NCBI RefSeq assembly: GCF_001078055.1
Contig: NZ_CP010777.1
Coordinates: 1,944,408-2,008,407, forward strand
DNA from: Rufibacter radiotolerans
GTDB taxonomy: Bacteria > Bacteroidota > Bacteroidia > Cytophagales > Hymenobacteraceae
Length of the DNA: 64,000 nt
Direction of reading: 5' to 3'
Numbering within the stretch: position 1 is the stretch's first letter; each line of letters begins with the position of its first letter. The notes beneath the pieces are model-generated. The model was not told the DNA's origin, made no database searches, and saw only the letters and a list, made by a program, of their open reading frames with translations. Position numbers and translations under genes: made by a program. Shown here piece by piece: positions 35,268-44,270 of the stretch.

Positions 35268-36108
35268 CTACTGGTTGATTCTATCTACAAGGCGCCAAAG
35301 ATAAAATTGCTCTGTCACAACGTTTTCAATGTGCTTTTTAAAAACTTAATACTCTAAAGCTTAGCATATTTTGCAGCGGTAATTTAGACCATAATATTTA
35401 ATATTTGCCAACATTATTAAATAAAAATCAACGCAATAGAAGTATTTGATTCATTTTAACAACATAAACTAATAATTGTTAGCAATTTTTGAATTATACT
35501 GTTTAAGCAATTATTAATCGGTTTTATTTGAAATGATGACAATTCAAACTGACTCTTAAGACTTGCTGGCATCAGGTAGGATGCTGTATATAGATTAATA
35601 AAGGATACATGGAATCTTGAGTAAAAAAGATAGGGAATGTTGAGATGTGTCAAAAAATCAGGCAGGTACCATAGTTTAGAATAAATAGGCGTTGGCTTCT
35701 TGAATTGAAACAGGATTTCCTGAATGCCTAACTGTTCAATTCTAAGCATTGGAATAGGTGCTTAAAGGCGAAATATTCCATTTAAGACTAACCTTTAGGG
35801 CTATTTTCTTGAAAACAGGTAGGATTTATGTACGGGAATAGAAAATTCAGAGAAGGGCGTAAAAAAAACTTAATTGCCAACCTTTAACCATTTAACCAGT
35901 TTACTTATAGGTTTTACACTGTTTGAGCGTAGAAACTACAATTTTCTTTTCGCTATATCTTGTTTACACTACATAATGCTATTACCCGTATACTTTTGTA
36001 AACTTCAATTTATAGAGGGAAAGAGCTTGTGCTTTTCATTTTCATGCTCTTTTGGCTAACTTCGCCGCGAGGCGTCACAACCTAACTAACCACACCTAAA
36101 TAAGTAGT
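35268..36108. other. 841-bp AT-rich gap before citrate synthase
   Basis: Strikingly AT-rich between two GC-balanced genes. A 97-codon minus ORF (35456-35749) and a 61-codon plus ORF (35874-36059) exist but have no family resemblance or ribosome site. A trace of the hairpin family lies at 35794-35829. The stretch may be a long regulatory region or a decayed acquired gene. Confidence 0.4.
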
Positions 36109-37395
36109 ATGTCTGAATTTGCTGAACTAATTCTGGAGGGCAAATCGTACCAGTTCCCTATTGTAACGGGCACTGAGAACGAGAAAGCCATTGATATTAA
36201 TGCTTTACGCGCGCAAACCGGTTACATTACCCTTGATTCCGGTTACAAAAACACCGGAGCCACCGAAAGTGCCATCACTTTTCTGGACGGCGAAGAAGGG
36301 ATTCTTCGGTACCGCGGTTACCCAATTGAGCAATTAGCCGAGAAATCCAGTTTTATTGAGGTTGCTTACCTGTTGATCTACGGCAAACTGCCTACCCAGA
36401 CAGAACTAGACAGCTTCGCGAATCAGATCAAAGTTCACACGTTGGTGAACGAGGACATGCGCAAGATTTTGGACGGTTTCCCGTACACCGCGCACCCCAT
36501 GGGTATTCTTTCGGCGTTGGTGAGCTCGCTTACCGCTTTTTACCCAGAGTCTTTGAACCCTAACCAGTCAAAGGAGGAAGTAGACCTTTCCATTATTAGA
36601 TTAATGGCCAAGCTGTCTACCATTGCTGCCTGGTCTTACAAAAACTCAGTAGGGCACCCGGTAAACTACCCTAAAAACAAACTGGATTATTGCTCTAACT
36701 TCCTGCACATGATGTTCGCGTTCCCAACCGAGGAATATGAACTGAACCCAGTGGTAGTAGATGCCCTGAATAAACTTCTTATCCTGCACGCCGACCATGA
36801 GCAGAACTGCTCTACCTCTACCGTACGTCTAGTAGGATCAGCCAACGCCAGCCTTTACTCTTCGGTTTCTGCCGGTATCAGTGCCCTTTGGGGACCGCTT
36901 CACGGTGGTGCCAACCAGGCGGTAATTGAAATGCTGGAAGCGATCAAAGCCGATGGCGGAGATTCTAAGAAATACATTGAGAAGGCAAAGGACAAAAACG
37001 ATCCGTTCCGTCTAATGGGCTTCGGGCACCGCGTGTACAAGAACTTTGACCCACGCGCTACCATTATCAAGAAAACCGCAGATGAGGTATTAAAGGCTTT
37101 GGGCATCAATGACCCTATCCTGAACATTGCCATGGAACTGGAGGCAGCTGCCTTGACAGATCCTTATTTTGTGGAGCGCAAGCTGTACCCTAACGTAGAC
37201 TTCTACTCTGGTATCATTTACCGCGCCATTGGTATCCCGACCGAGATGTTCACGGTGATGTTTGCCTTGGGTCGTCTACCCGGCTGGATTGCCCAGTGGA
37301 AAGAGATGCGCGAAGCGAAAGAGCCAATTGGCCGTCCGCGTCAAATTTACACCGGTGCTACTGAGCGGGATTATACCTCTATCAACGAGCGGTAA
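36109..37395 (+). CDS. gltA: Citrate synthase
   Basis: Citrate synthase of 428 residues, the type II hexameric length, condensing acetyl-CoA and oxaloacetate at the entry of the TCA cycle. The catalytic residues are in place: His in WGPLHGGANQ, His in MGFGHRVYKNFDPRA and Asp in PNVDFYSGIIY, preceded by LHADHEQNCSTSTVR. The N-terminal beta region (about 1-60) matches bacterial GltA. It starts at ATG with a perfect-stem terminator 25 bp past its stop, and stands alone. It likely has a strong promoter in the AT-rich gap upstream, but I cannot place it. Confidence 0.97.
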   Translation: MSEFAELILEGKSYQFPIVTGTENEKAIDINALRAQTGYITLDSGYKNTGATESAITFLDGEEGILRYRGYPIEQLAEKSSFIEVAYLLIYGKLPTQTELDSFANQIKVHTLVNEDMRKILDGFPYTAHPMGILSALVSSLTAFYPESLNPNQSKEEVDLSIIRLMAKLSTIAAWSYKNSVGHPVNYPKNKLDYCSNFLHMMFAFPTEEYELNPVVVDALNKLLILHADHEQNCSTSTVRLVGSANASLYSSVSAGISALWGPLHGGANQAVIEMLEAIKADGGDSKKYIEKAKDKNDPFRLMGFGHRVYKNFDPRATIIKKTADEVLKALGINDPILNIAMELEAAALTDPYFVERKLYPNVDFYSGIIYRAIGIPTEMFTVMFALGRLPGWIAQWKEMREAKEPIGRPRQIYTGATERDYTSINER

Positions 37396-37420
37396 GATTT
37401 CTCCTACTTATAAAAAACAG

Positions 37421-37449
37421 AAAAGTCCGGCCCTGGTGCCGGACTTTTC
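37421..37449 (+). terminator. Terminator of gltA
   Basis: AAAAGTCCGGC and GCCGGACTTTT form an 11-bp perfect stem with a 6-nt loop, symmetric enough to work on both strands. Confidence 0.9.
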
Positions 37450-37490
37450 TGTTTTACCCCTGTTTTCTGAAAAGTACCTCTTAAACGGAA
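37449..37490. repeat. Hairpin-family copy (weak)
   Basis: CTGTTTTACCCCTGTTTTC with GAAAAGTACCTCTTAAACGG. Several positions are lost. It follows the gltA terminator directly. Confidence 0.35.
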
Positions 37491-37495
37491 AACCT

Positions 37496-37972
37496 CTATT
37501 TGCCTCCTTCTTTCTTGGTAAGGATGGGTTCAGCGGACAGGGCTTTTCCTTTGTTAAAGGATTTCCAACCGCGCCAAGTCCCTGTGGAGTCATAGTACTG
37601 CCAGTCGCCGTGCCATTGGTATTTCAGGTAGCCATTTTCCTCAAAGAGATAGGCAATTCCCTGGTGAGACACCTTTCCGTTGGGGTGGTAAAAGGTAGTC
37701 AGGACTTTTTTCTTGGCCGGCTTATAGCGTTCAACCCGTTCCAGTTTTCCGTCCGGGGAATAGGTTTTCCAGGTGCCCCGCTCCTTCCCGTGGTTGAACC
37801 TACCCACATACATGAGCTGCTCAGGCTTGTGGCTGTAATATTCCCGCCATTTTCCGTGTCGGTCTCCCCTTTTACCCACCTTGTTCCATTTCCAGGGCCA
37901 TTCCACGGCCATGCTCTGAAAAGACAGTAGAACCAAGATCAGCAGTAAACCTGCCTTGTATACTTTAACCAT
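37496..37972 (-). CDS. Exported MORN-repeat (YwqK-like) protein
   Basis: Protein of 158 residues with a signal peptide (about 1-22, LLLILVLLSFQSMA). The mature part carries MORN_2-type repeats of about 22 residues: GRFNHGKERGTWKTYSPDGK, then FYHPNGKVSHQGIAY and QWHGDWQYYDSTGTWRGWK. Related proteins are often annotated as YwqK family antitoxins, but the signal peptide and lack of a toxin partner argue against that role here. MORN repeats generally bind membranes or proteins. It is monocistronic and convergent with gltA. Confidence 0.8.
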   Translation of the reverse strand: MVKVYKAGLLLILVLLSFQSMAVEWPWKWNKVGKRGDRHGKWREYYSHKPEQLMYVGRFNHGKERGTWKTYSPDGKLERVERYKPAKKKVLTTFYHPNGKVSHQGIAYLFEENGYLKYQWHGDWQYYDSTGTWRGWKSFNKGKALSAEPILTKKEGGK

Positions 37973-38199
37973 AAGATTTGCTTTTCGAAAGTGTGCCTGC
38001 CACTTTCACAGGTTTTCCTTTACCTGAAAAAAACCCGGCTTGGACCCTAGCCTTATCAAGCAGGCGGAAAAGAGGGAAGTACAAAAATTTAAAAGACAAA
38101 GTCAAGACGACAGGTTATCAATTCATTCGTTAGATTAGGTTCAGAATCACTGCCCTAAACGCCTGAAAAAAGGGCAGCCCACCCTTAAACCTTTTACGT

Positions 38200-39573
38200 G
38201 TGAAAACTCCTGCCACCTCCCGTAAACGCGCAGCCAAACCAGCAGCTGCAGCCAAATCTAGCAAGGCCTTTGTCCTGGACACGTCCGTTATTCTGTATGA
38301 CCATAGCGCGGTAGAGCATTTTGGGGAGCATGACGTGGCCATTCCCATCACGGTGCTAGAGGAACTGGACAATTTTAAAAAGGGCAATGACATCAAGAAC
38401 TTTGAAGCCCGGGAGTTCATCAGGTTCATAGATAATCTGTCTACCGAACACATGCTGCAGACCTGGATTCCCTTGCCCGGTAGCAATAAAGGAAGGTTTA
38501 AGGTCTTGATGGGCAACGGCGCGCTCCTGGATGCCGAGAAAATCTTCAATGATGACAAAGCCGACCACAAGATCCTGAATGCCACCCTTTCGCTGCAGCA
38601 GGAAATGCCGGACCATAAGGTGGTCTTGGTTACCAAAGACATTAACCTACGCCTGAAGGCAAGGGCCCTTAACCTAGCCGCCGAGGACTACGAGACGGGC
38701 AAGATCCATAACGTTTCTAACCTGTACCGAGGGAATGATCTGGTGGAGGATATTCCGCAGACCGTTATTTCGCAGCTGTATGATCAGGGCGTTTGCCCGG
38801 TAGACGAGGCCTTGCCCAACCCACCCTCAGATAACCATTACTTTATTCTACGCAGCGCTAAGTCTTCTGCCTTAGCATATTATAACCCCAAAGATCGGGC
38901 CCTGGAACGGGTAGATAAGTTAACGGCCGTGGGAGTGAAACCCCGTAATGCGGAACAAACCTTTGCCTTGCATGCCATTCTGCACCCAGACATAAAACTT
39001 GTTTCTATCCAAGGCGTTGCCGGTACCGGAAAGACTTTATTGGCCCTGGCAGGCGCTTTGGAACAGCAGGAGGTCTACCGGCAGATCTACCTGGCCCGCC
39101 CCATTGTGCCGCTAAGTAACCGCGACTTGGGTTTTCTGCCCGGCGATGCCAACTCCAAGATTGCGCCTTACATGGAGCCACTCTGGGACAACCTCAAGTT
39201 CATCCAGAACCAATACCCGGAACACAGCCGCGAAAGTAACCGCATAAAGGAAATGGTGGAAGATGAACGACTGGTCATTACGCCGCTTGCCTACATTAGG
39301 GGGCGAAGCCTGTCTAACATTATCTTTATTGTAGATGAGGCCCAGAACCTTACCCCACACGAGATCAAAACCATCATCTCCCGGGCCGGCGAAAACACCA
39401 AAATCATTTTCACCGGAGACATTTACCAGATAGACACCCCTTACCTGGATTCCCAAAGTAACGGCCTCTCCTACCTGATTGACAAAGTCAAAAACCACCC
39501 GCTTTACGCCCACGTGACCCTTCAGCGCGGGGAACGCTCTGAACTGGCCAACCTTGCTAATGACCTTCTTTAA
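38200..39573 (+). CDS. PIN-PhoH family protein
   Basis: Two-domain protein of 457 residues. About 25-160 form a PIN domain RNase fold (FVLDTSVILYD, TVLEELDNFKK, LVTKDINLRLKA). About 240-457 form a PhoH-type P-loop ATPase with Walker A GVAGTGKTLLAL near 272-283 and Walker B IIFIVDEAQNLTP. This PIN-PhoH (PhoH2/YlaK) architecture is linked to RNA unwinding and cleavage. A GTG start at 38200 opens with a basic Ala/Lys/Arg-rich tail (about 1-22) that might bind RNA. It is monocistronic and cytosolic. The RNA target is unknown. Confidence 0.92.
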   Translation: MKTPATSRKRAAKPAAAAKSSKAFVLDTSVILYDHSAVEHFGEHDVAIPITVLEELDNFKKGNDIKNFEAREFIRFIDNLSTEHMLQTWIPLPGSNKGRFKVLMGNGALLDAEKIFNDDKADHKILNATLSLQQEMPDHKVVLVTKDINLRLKARALNLAAEDYETGKIHNVSNLYRGNDLVEDIPQTVISQLYDQGVCPVDEALPNPPSDNHYFILRSAKSSALAYYNPKDRALERVDKLTAVGVKPRNAEQTFALHAILHPDIKLVSIQGVAGTGKTLLALAGALEQQEVYRQIYLARPIVPLSNRDLGFLPGDANSKIAPYMEPLWDNLKFIQNQYPEHSRESNRIKEMVEDERLVITPLAYIRGRSLSNIIFIVDEAQNLTPHEIKTIISRAGENTKIIFTGDIYQIDTPYLDSQSNGLSYLIDKVKNHPLYAHVTLQRGERSELANLANDLL

Positions 39574-39613
39574 TTGCTTATTGCTGATTGTTAATTGTTG
39601 ACCTATCTGAATT

Positions 39614-39666
39614 GAAAAACCCGTTTTGAGCCTGTTTTCTGTAAACCAGGCTCAAAACGGGTTTTC
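39614..39666. repeat. Hairpin-family copy with private basal arms
   Basis: GAAAACCCGTTTTGAGCCTG pairs with CAGGCTCAAAACGGGTTTTC; flanks outside it (GATTGTTAATTGTTG and CAACAATCAACAAT) are also partly complementary. It lies between the convergent phoH and DinB genes. Confidence 0.85.
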
Positions 39667-39729
39667 TGTTTCCCAATTGATAACTGCGCTTTTCAAAAAA
39701 GCAATCAACAATCAACAATAAACAAAAAA

Positions 39730-40254
39730 CTAAATTTTCACCAGGTAGCGCTCTTTAAAGATATTGAGGTGATGGCGCTCATGGCCAGCAATGATAAAAG
39801 CGAGCCCTGCCACAGTAACGGGTTGTCCGTTGGCATTACCCCGGCGGGAGAAAGCTGCTTCTGGCAGGGTATCTAATAAGGCAATGGTGGCGGCCCTGAT
39901 AGCATGGTGCTCGGCCAGAAGGCCAGCCAAGGTTCTTTCCTCAAAATAACCGTTTCGCACGTAATCATTTTCATCAAAGCCAGGCAAAGGCGCCTGCTCG
40001 CCGCGGGCAATGCAAAGGGCGCGGTAGGCCATAATGCGTTCCGTGTCGTTCATGTGGCCCAGCAGTTGTTTAATGGTCCATTTACCGGGCTCATAGGCGA
40101 AGTCGGCCTCCGTGGCACTTACTCGGCCAAAAAGCTGATTCACTTCTTGTTGCAGTTTCTGGAGCAGATCCAGCACATCTGCCTGCTCAGGAATTGTCTG
40201 GATGTAGGAAGTATAATAGGCGGCGTAATCGCCGGGAAGTGGTCTAGGTATCAT
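39730..40254 (-). CDS. DinB family protein
   Basis: DinB-like four-helix bundle protein of 174 residues, predicted to bind a divalent metal with three His residues. Visible His are in IKQLLGHMNDTERIM (near 65-80), in ALLAEHHAIRAA-type region near 122-123 and in AGHERHHLNIFKERYL at the end. The length is normal. Family members include thiol transferases (bacillithiol or mycothiol dependent) and proteins of unknown role; Bacteroidota make bacillithiol in some lineages, so a thiol-transferase function is possible but not shown. It is monocistronic, 73 bp from the next minus-strand gene. Confidence 0.88.
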   Translation of the reverse strand: MIPRPLPGDYAAYYTSYIQTIPEQADVLDLLQKLQQEVNQLFGRVSATEADFAYEPGKWTIKQLLGHMNDTERIMAYRALCIARGEQAPLPGFDENDYVRNGYFEERTLAGLLAEHHAIRAATIALLDTLPEAAFSRRGNANGQPVTVAGLAFIIAGHERHHLNIFKERYLVKI

Positions 40255-40327
40255 CGCGGTAGCGGCAAAGGTTAAAAGTGGGTGATAAAGCGGTTAAAAA
40301 GGTTTGTATCTGCATCCATACGCACAA

Positions 40328-41080
40328 TTACTGCTCCTGGACATTGTCAAAGATTTCTTTTACGTTTCCCTTCTCCCTTTTAACCGCCTCTTTTTTGGTT
40401 AAAATGTCCCGCCGGAGCTTGTCCTGCTTTTCCAGGTAAGGACGCAGCTGCTCACTGGGGGTAAAAGAAATCTGCTGGATGGGAGAAGTTTCATCGTCCA
40501 GTTTCACCTCCAGAATATCGCACCGAAGGGCTTCCAGTTCCCGTAGAATGGCTTTGAATTTGCTGCGGGTGCCGCTGAACCGGTAGGTGTAAGTATCGGC
40601 TTCCCGTAACCCGTACCGCGTATAGGCCCCGGCCAGAAAAGACGCTTTTTCCTGCGGGGTCTTAAAGGCATTTGTCTTCAGGGTGCCTACATACACCTTC
40701 TGGTTGGCATCATTGACCTCTTTCTCCCATTTAAAGGAATAGGCATCATTAACTTTGTCGGCTAGCCGGTCTGAGTACATCAGTTTGAACTCATGGCAGT
40801 AATAGCAGTTTTTCTGCTCCCAGTTCTCCAAAGACAGCTGAATCTTGTCATAGGTCTTTTTATTATAGGTGGTCACCAAGGAGTCAAGGTATTGGAGCAG
40901 CTTGGCTTCGGTTTGGTGGAATTTATCAATGTAGATAGCCTCTTTAGGACTATCCTTTACCCATTGCCTTCCTTTAAAGTCTTCCACCAACCCTATCACG
41001 TAAGGTTCTATGAGCACTTTCTGGGCCTTGGCCTGCAAAAAACCAGTAAGAAGAAGCGTTAAGAGTAATATTCTTTTCAT
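40328..41080 (-). CDS. Exported protein of unknown function with a CxxCH motif
   Basis: Protein of 250 residues with a signal peptide (about 1-19, ILLLTLLLTGFLQAKA). I do not recognise the family. The mature part is mostly helical and charged, with KTYDKIQLSLENWEQKNCYY and then the motif CYYCH near residues 92-96, which has the form of a c-type heme attachment site (CxxCH). It ends in a basic, coiled-coil-like tail (LRRDILTKKEAVKREKGNV). Met residues that might be axial ligands occur soon after (KLMYSD). A single heme c or a zinc site are both possible; chance occurrence is not excluded. Confidence 0.7.
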   Translation of the reverse strand: MKRILLLTLLLTGFLQAKAQKVLIEPYVIGLVEDFKGRQWVKDSPKEAIYIDKFHQTEAKLLQYLDSLVTTYNKKTYDKIQLSLENWEQKNCYYCHEFKLMYSDRLADKVNDAYSFKWEKEVNDANQKVYVGTLKTNAFKTPQEKASFLAGAYTRYGLREADTYTYRFSGTRSKFKAILRELEALRCDILEVKLDDETSPIQQISFTPSEQLRPYLEKQDKLRRDILTKKEAVKREKGNVKEIFDNVQEQ

Positions 41081-41160
41081 GCGCAGCGGTTTCTATGAAT
41101 GGTTTATAAATAGGCTGTTAAATATAGAAATTTATAATTTTCTAACCTGCAAGAAGCCTC

Positions 41161-41196
41161 CGTTTCGGGCCTGTTTTTTAAAAACCAGGCAAAAAC
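41161..41196. repeat. Hairpin-family copy (partly eroded)
   Basis: CGTTTCGGGCCTGTTTTTT with AAAAACCAGGCAAAAACC. It lies upstream of both the exported CxxCH gene and the YkvA gene. Confidence 0.5.
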
Positions 41197-41233
41197 CAGG
41201 TAGAATTTATCCAGAAGCAGCGCCCAACCGTAT

Positions 41234-41707
41234 ATGCAGCAAAAATCTTCTGACTTTAACTATATCAATATGAGCTCACTTGCAGACAAAGGTTATAGCA
41301 TCTCTAAAAACGCGGTCTTCAAATACATGATGTCTAAGGCCACCGGTCTCATGGGGAAACCCGTGAAAATTGGCTTGCTGCTGACCACCGCCTATGAGAA
41401 ACTGAAGGACTCTAACAGCAATGAAAGCGGCGTGGACCAGATCAAAGATATCATGTTCCGGTTCATACGTTTGGTAAAAGCCTATTACAACGGAACCTAC
41501 CGTGACATCAATACCAAGTCCATGCTGTTAGGCGTGGCGGTGCTGTTGTACGTGGCCACTCCCCTGGACCTTATCCCAGATTTTATTCCAATACTGGGCT
41601 TCGCCGATGACCTGAGCCTGATGGCCTGGTTTATCTCTGCCTTCCAGGAGGAACTGCAGAAATTCCAGTTATGGGAAGACAGCACCGTGGCCGTGGGCCA
41701 TTCTTAA
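41234..41707 (+). CDS. YkvA family (DUF1232) membrane protein
   Basis: Protein of 157 residues with the DUF1232 signature LLYVATPLDLIPDFIPILG followed by FADDLSLMAWFISAF, in which the two proline/aspartate motifs mark a short helical hairpin at the membrane. The first 90 residues are soluble and helical. The family is conserved but unassigned. ATG 41234 is the longest start; ATG 41270 (MSSLADKGYS) is an equally good alternative. It is monocistronic, with a hairpin-family palindrome followed by CTTCTTTTTT acting as the terminator. Confidence 0.88.
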   Translation: MQQKSSDFNYINMSSLADKGYSISKNAVFKYMMSKATGLMGKPVKIGLLLTTAYEKLKDSNSNESGVDQIKDIMFRFIRLVKAYYNGTYRDINTKSMLLGVAVLLYVATPLDLIPDFIPILGFADDLSLMAWFISAFQEELQKFQLWEDSTVAVGHS

Positions 41708-41735
41708 ACAACTTCTGGTTTCATAGCCAGCACTG

Positions 41736-41785
41736 GCGCCCTGTTTTGAGGCTGTTTTTGAGAAAACGGCTTTAAAACAGGGCGC
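41736..41785 (+). repeat. Hairpin-family copy acting as a terminator
   Basis: GCGCCCTGTTTTGAGGCTG with CGGCTTTAAAACAGGGCGC; the basal GCGCCCTG is private to this copy and pairs. It is followed by TTCTTTTTTG, so it should terminate the YkvA gene, which ends 28 bp earlier. Confidence 0.85.
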
Positions 41786-41898
41786 TTCTTTTTTGTCTGT
41801 TAGTCCCATCGTTTTTAAGTCTGCCTCTGCCCTTACTTTCATTAGTGTTCCTAGCGGCTGTTTACTATTTTTGAGCTGACTCAATTAACAACTAACGT

Positions 41899-44175
41899 AT
41901 GTTCAACCGCAAGCAATTTTGCCTTTGGGTACTGTTAGCGCTGGGTTCTTTCACTGCCTCCGCCGATGAGGGGATGTGGCTGCCAATGTTGCTCAAGCAA
42001 CTGAACGAGGCAGACATGCAGAAGAGAGGAATGCGCCTAACTGCCGAAGACATCTACAGTATCAACAAATCAAGCCTGAAAGACGCCATTGTGCAGTTTG
42101 GCGGCGGCTGTACCGGGGAGATCATCTCAAACCAGGGACTTCTGCTCACCAACCACCACTGCGGCTACGGCCAGATCCAGTCGCATAGCTCGGTAGAGAA
42201 TGACTACCTCACCAACGGTTTCTGGGCCATGACCCGTGCCGAGGAAAAGCCTAACCCAGGCCTTACCGCCACGTTCATTGTTCGCATGGAAGACGTGACC
42301 AAACAGATTCTGGGAGACGTGCCTGCCAATCTGCCCGAGGCAGAGCGCGAGAAACAGGTACAGGCCAACATCAAGAAAGTACAGGCTGCTACCACGGCCG
42401 GCACCCATTATGACGCCATCATCCGGCCTTTCTTCTATGGCAAGGAGTACTACATGTATGTGACCGAGACTTTCAAAGACATTAGAATGGTGGGCGCTCC
42501 GCCCGAAAGCATAGGAAAGTTTGGCGGTGACACCGATAACTGGATGTGGCCTCGCCATACCGGTGATTTCTCCCTGTTCCGGATCTATGCCGGCCCAGAC
42601 AATAAGCCTGCTGAGTATTCGCCTAACAACAAGCCTTACACACCTAAGCACCACCTGCCTATTTCCCTTTCTGGCATTAACCCCGGTGACTTTACCATGG
42701 TGTTCGGTTTCCCCGGCAGAACCACCGAGTACCTTCCCTCCCAGGCGGTGAGGGAGATCATGGAAATCTCTGACCCAGCCAAGGTGAAAATCAGGACCAT
42801 GAAGCTGGGTTTATTGGACCAGGACATGAAAGCTGACCCAAAGGTTAGAATCCAGTACGCCGCCAAATACGCCAGCGTGAGTAATGCCCACAAGAAATGG
42901 ATTGGCGAGATGCGCGGCTTGAAAAAGCTGGACGCCATCACCAAGAAACAAGAACAGGAACGGAAGTTTGCCGTTTGGGTGGCCCAGGAAACCGGCCGCA
43001 AAACCGAATATGGTCAGGTATTACCCCAGTTTGAGCAGAATTACGCCCAACTGGCCAAAGGCCCAACCCTGGCCCGCGATTACTACATGGAAGCGGTCCT
43101 GGGCGTGGAGTTACTGAACTATGCCCAGGCTTTTGCCACGCTTTCCAATAACATCCAGAAAGCTGATCCTGCCGCTATGGACGCGGCCGCTTTCCAGAAA
43201 GAAGTCGACAGATTAACTAAGGCGGCCACCGGCTTCTTTAAGAACTATAACCTGGCCACCGACAAAAAACTGTTTGCCAACCTGTTGCAGCTTTATGTAA
43301 AGGACTTAGATGCGAAGTATGTGCCTACCATTCTGCAAACGGTGACGAAAGATTACAAAGGAAACTGGGACGCGTACGCCAATTTCGTGTACGGCGCTTC
43401 TAACCTTACCTCCCAGGAAAAAGTGCAGGACCTTTTGAAACTCCCTATGGGTAAACTTCAGGCCAAATTACTGGCTGACCCAGCCGTTAACTTGATCAAT
43501 GCTTTCTCTTCCATTTACCGGACCAGCGTGCTACCAACGTACACGGCGTTAAATGACCAGAACACGCTCCTGAACCGCACCTATTTGCAAGGCCTGCGCG
43601 AAATGCAGAAAGACCGCAAGTTTTATCCAGACGCCAATTCTACCCTGCGGGTATCCTTTGGTCAGGTAGACACCTACAAGCCCGCCGATGGCGTGACGTA
43701 TGACTATTACACCACCCTGGAGGGCATCATGGAGAAGGAAGACCCCACAATCCCAGATTATAAGGTACCGGCTAAATTGAAAGAGCTGTACCTGAAAAAG
43801 GACTACGGCCCTTATGGCGTGAACGGAAAGATGCCGGTGGCTTTCATCGCTTCTAACCACACTACCGGCGGGAATTCGGGTTCACCGGTGATCAACTCCC
43901 GCGGTGAACTCATAGGCACCAACTTTGACCGTAACTGGGAAGGCACCATGTCTGATATCATGTATGACCCTGACCGGGTACGCAACATCAGTCTGGATGC
44001 CCGTTATTTTCTGTTCATTGTAGATAAGTTTGCCGGAGCCGGACACCTGGTGAAGGAAATGACTCTGGTCAACAACGGACCGCAGCAGCCTGCCCCTTCA
44101 GATGTGACAGTGAAAACGGAAACCAAAGTGAAGAAGGACAAGAAGAAGACCAAGATCAAAGAAAAAGTCAACTAA
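41899..44175 (+). CDS. S46 family dipeptidyl-peptidase, DPP11-like
   Basis: Periplasmic serine peptidase of 758 residues that would remove dipeptides from peptide N-termini. A signal peptide covers about 1-22 (ending FTASA). Catalytic residues are visible: His in TNHHCGYG (86/87), Asp in the HTGDFS region near 220 and Ser660 in TTGGNSGSPV. Arg678 in NFDRNWEG lies exactly 18 residues after Ser660. In Porphyromonas the same spacing separates Ser655 from Arg673, which gives DPP11 its Asp/Glu preference, whereas DPP7 has Gly. The basic Lys-rich tail is unusual. A TATTTTTG -7 box lies at 41866-41873. It is monocistronic. Confidence 0.93.
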   Translation: MFNRKQFCLWVLLALGSFTASADEGMWLPMLLKQLNEADMQKRGMRLTAEDIYSINKSSLKDAIVQFGGGCTGEIISNQGLLLTNHHCGYGQIQSHSSVENDYLTNGFWAMTRAEEKPNPGLTATFIVRMEDVTKQILGDVPANLPEAEREKQVQANIKKVQAATTAGTHYDAIIRPFFYGKEYYMYVTETFKDIRMVGAPPESIGKFGGDTDNWMWPRHTGDFSLFRIYAGPDNKPAEYSPNNKPYTPKHHLPISLSGINPGDFTMVFGFPGRTTEYLPSQAVREIMEISDPAKVKIRTMKLGLLDQDMKADPKVRIQYAAKYASVSNAHKKWIGEMRGLKKLDAITKKQEQERKFAVWVAQETGRKTEYGQVLPQFEQNYAQLAKGPTLARDYYMEAVLGVELLNYAQAFATLSNNIQKADPAAMDAAAFQKEVDRLTKAATGFFKNYNLATDKKLFANLLQLYVKDLDAKYVPTILQTVTKDYKGNWDAYANFVYGASNLTSQEKVQDLLKLPMGKLQAKLLADPAVNLINAFSSIYRTSVLPTYTALNDQNTLLNRTYLQGLREMQKDRKFYPDANSTLRVSFGQVDTYKPADGVTYDYYTTLEGIMEKEDPTIPDYKVPAKLKELYLKKDYGPYGVNGKMPVAFIASNHTTGGNSGSPVINSRGELIGTNFDRNWEGTMSDIMYDPDRVRNISLDARYFLFIVDKFAGAGHLVKEMTLVNNGPQQPAPSDVTVKTETKVKKDKKKTKIKEKVN

Positions 44176-44197
44176 ACTGGTTTTACCTTGTTTTAAC

Positions 44198-44231
44198 AAA
44201 AATAGCCCGGAAACGCTCCGGGCTATTTTTG
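44198..44231. terminator. Bidirectional terminator
   Basis: AAAAATAGCCCGGA and TCCGGGCTATTTTT form a 14-bp perfect stem with a 5-nt loop between the convergent peptidase and SDR genes. Confidence 0.92.
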
Positions 44232-44270
44232 TTTCTGCCTGTTCATTCTTTTTCTACGGCAGCAAATACT

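Noticed and set aside
35456-35749. 97-residue minus ORF in the AT-rich gap
   Set aside because: Composition alone can give it; codon use and start context do not support a gene.
37496-37972. YwqK-family antitoxin label for the MORN protein
   Set aside because: It has a signal peptide and no toxin neighbour, so an exported repeat protein is the safer description.
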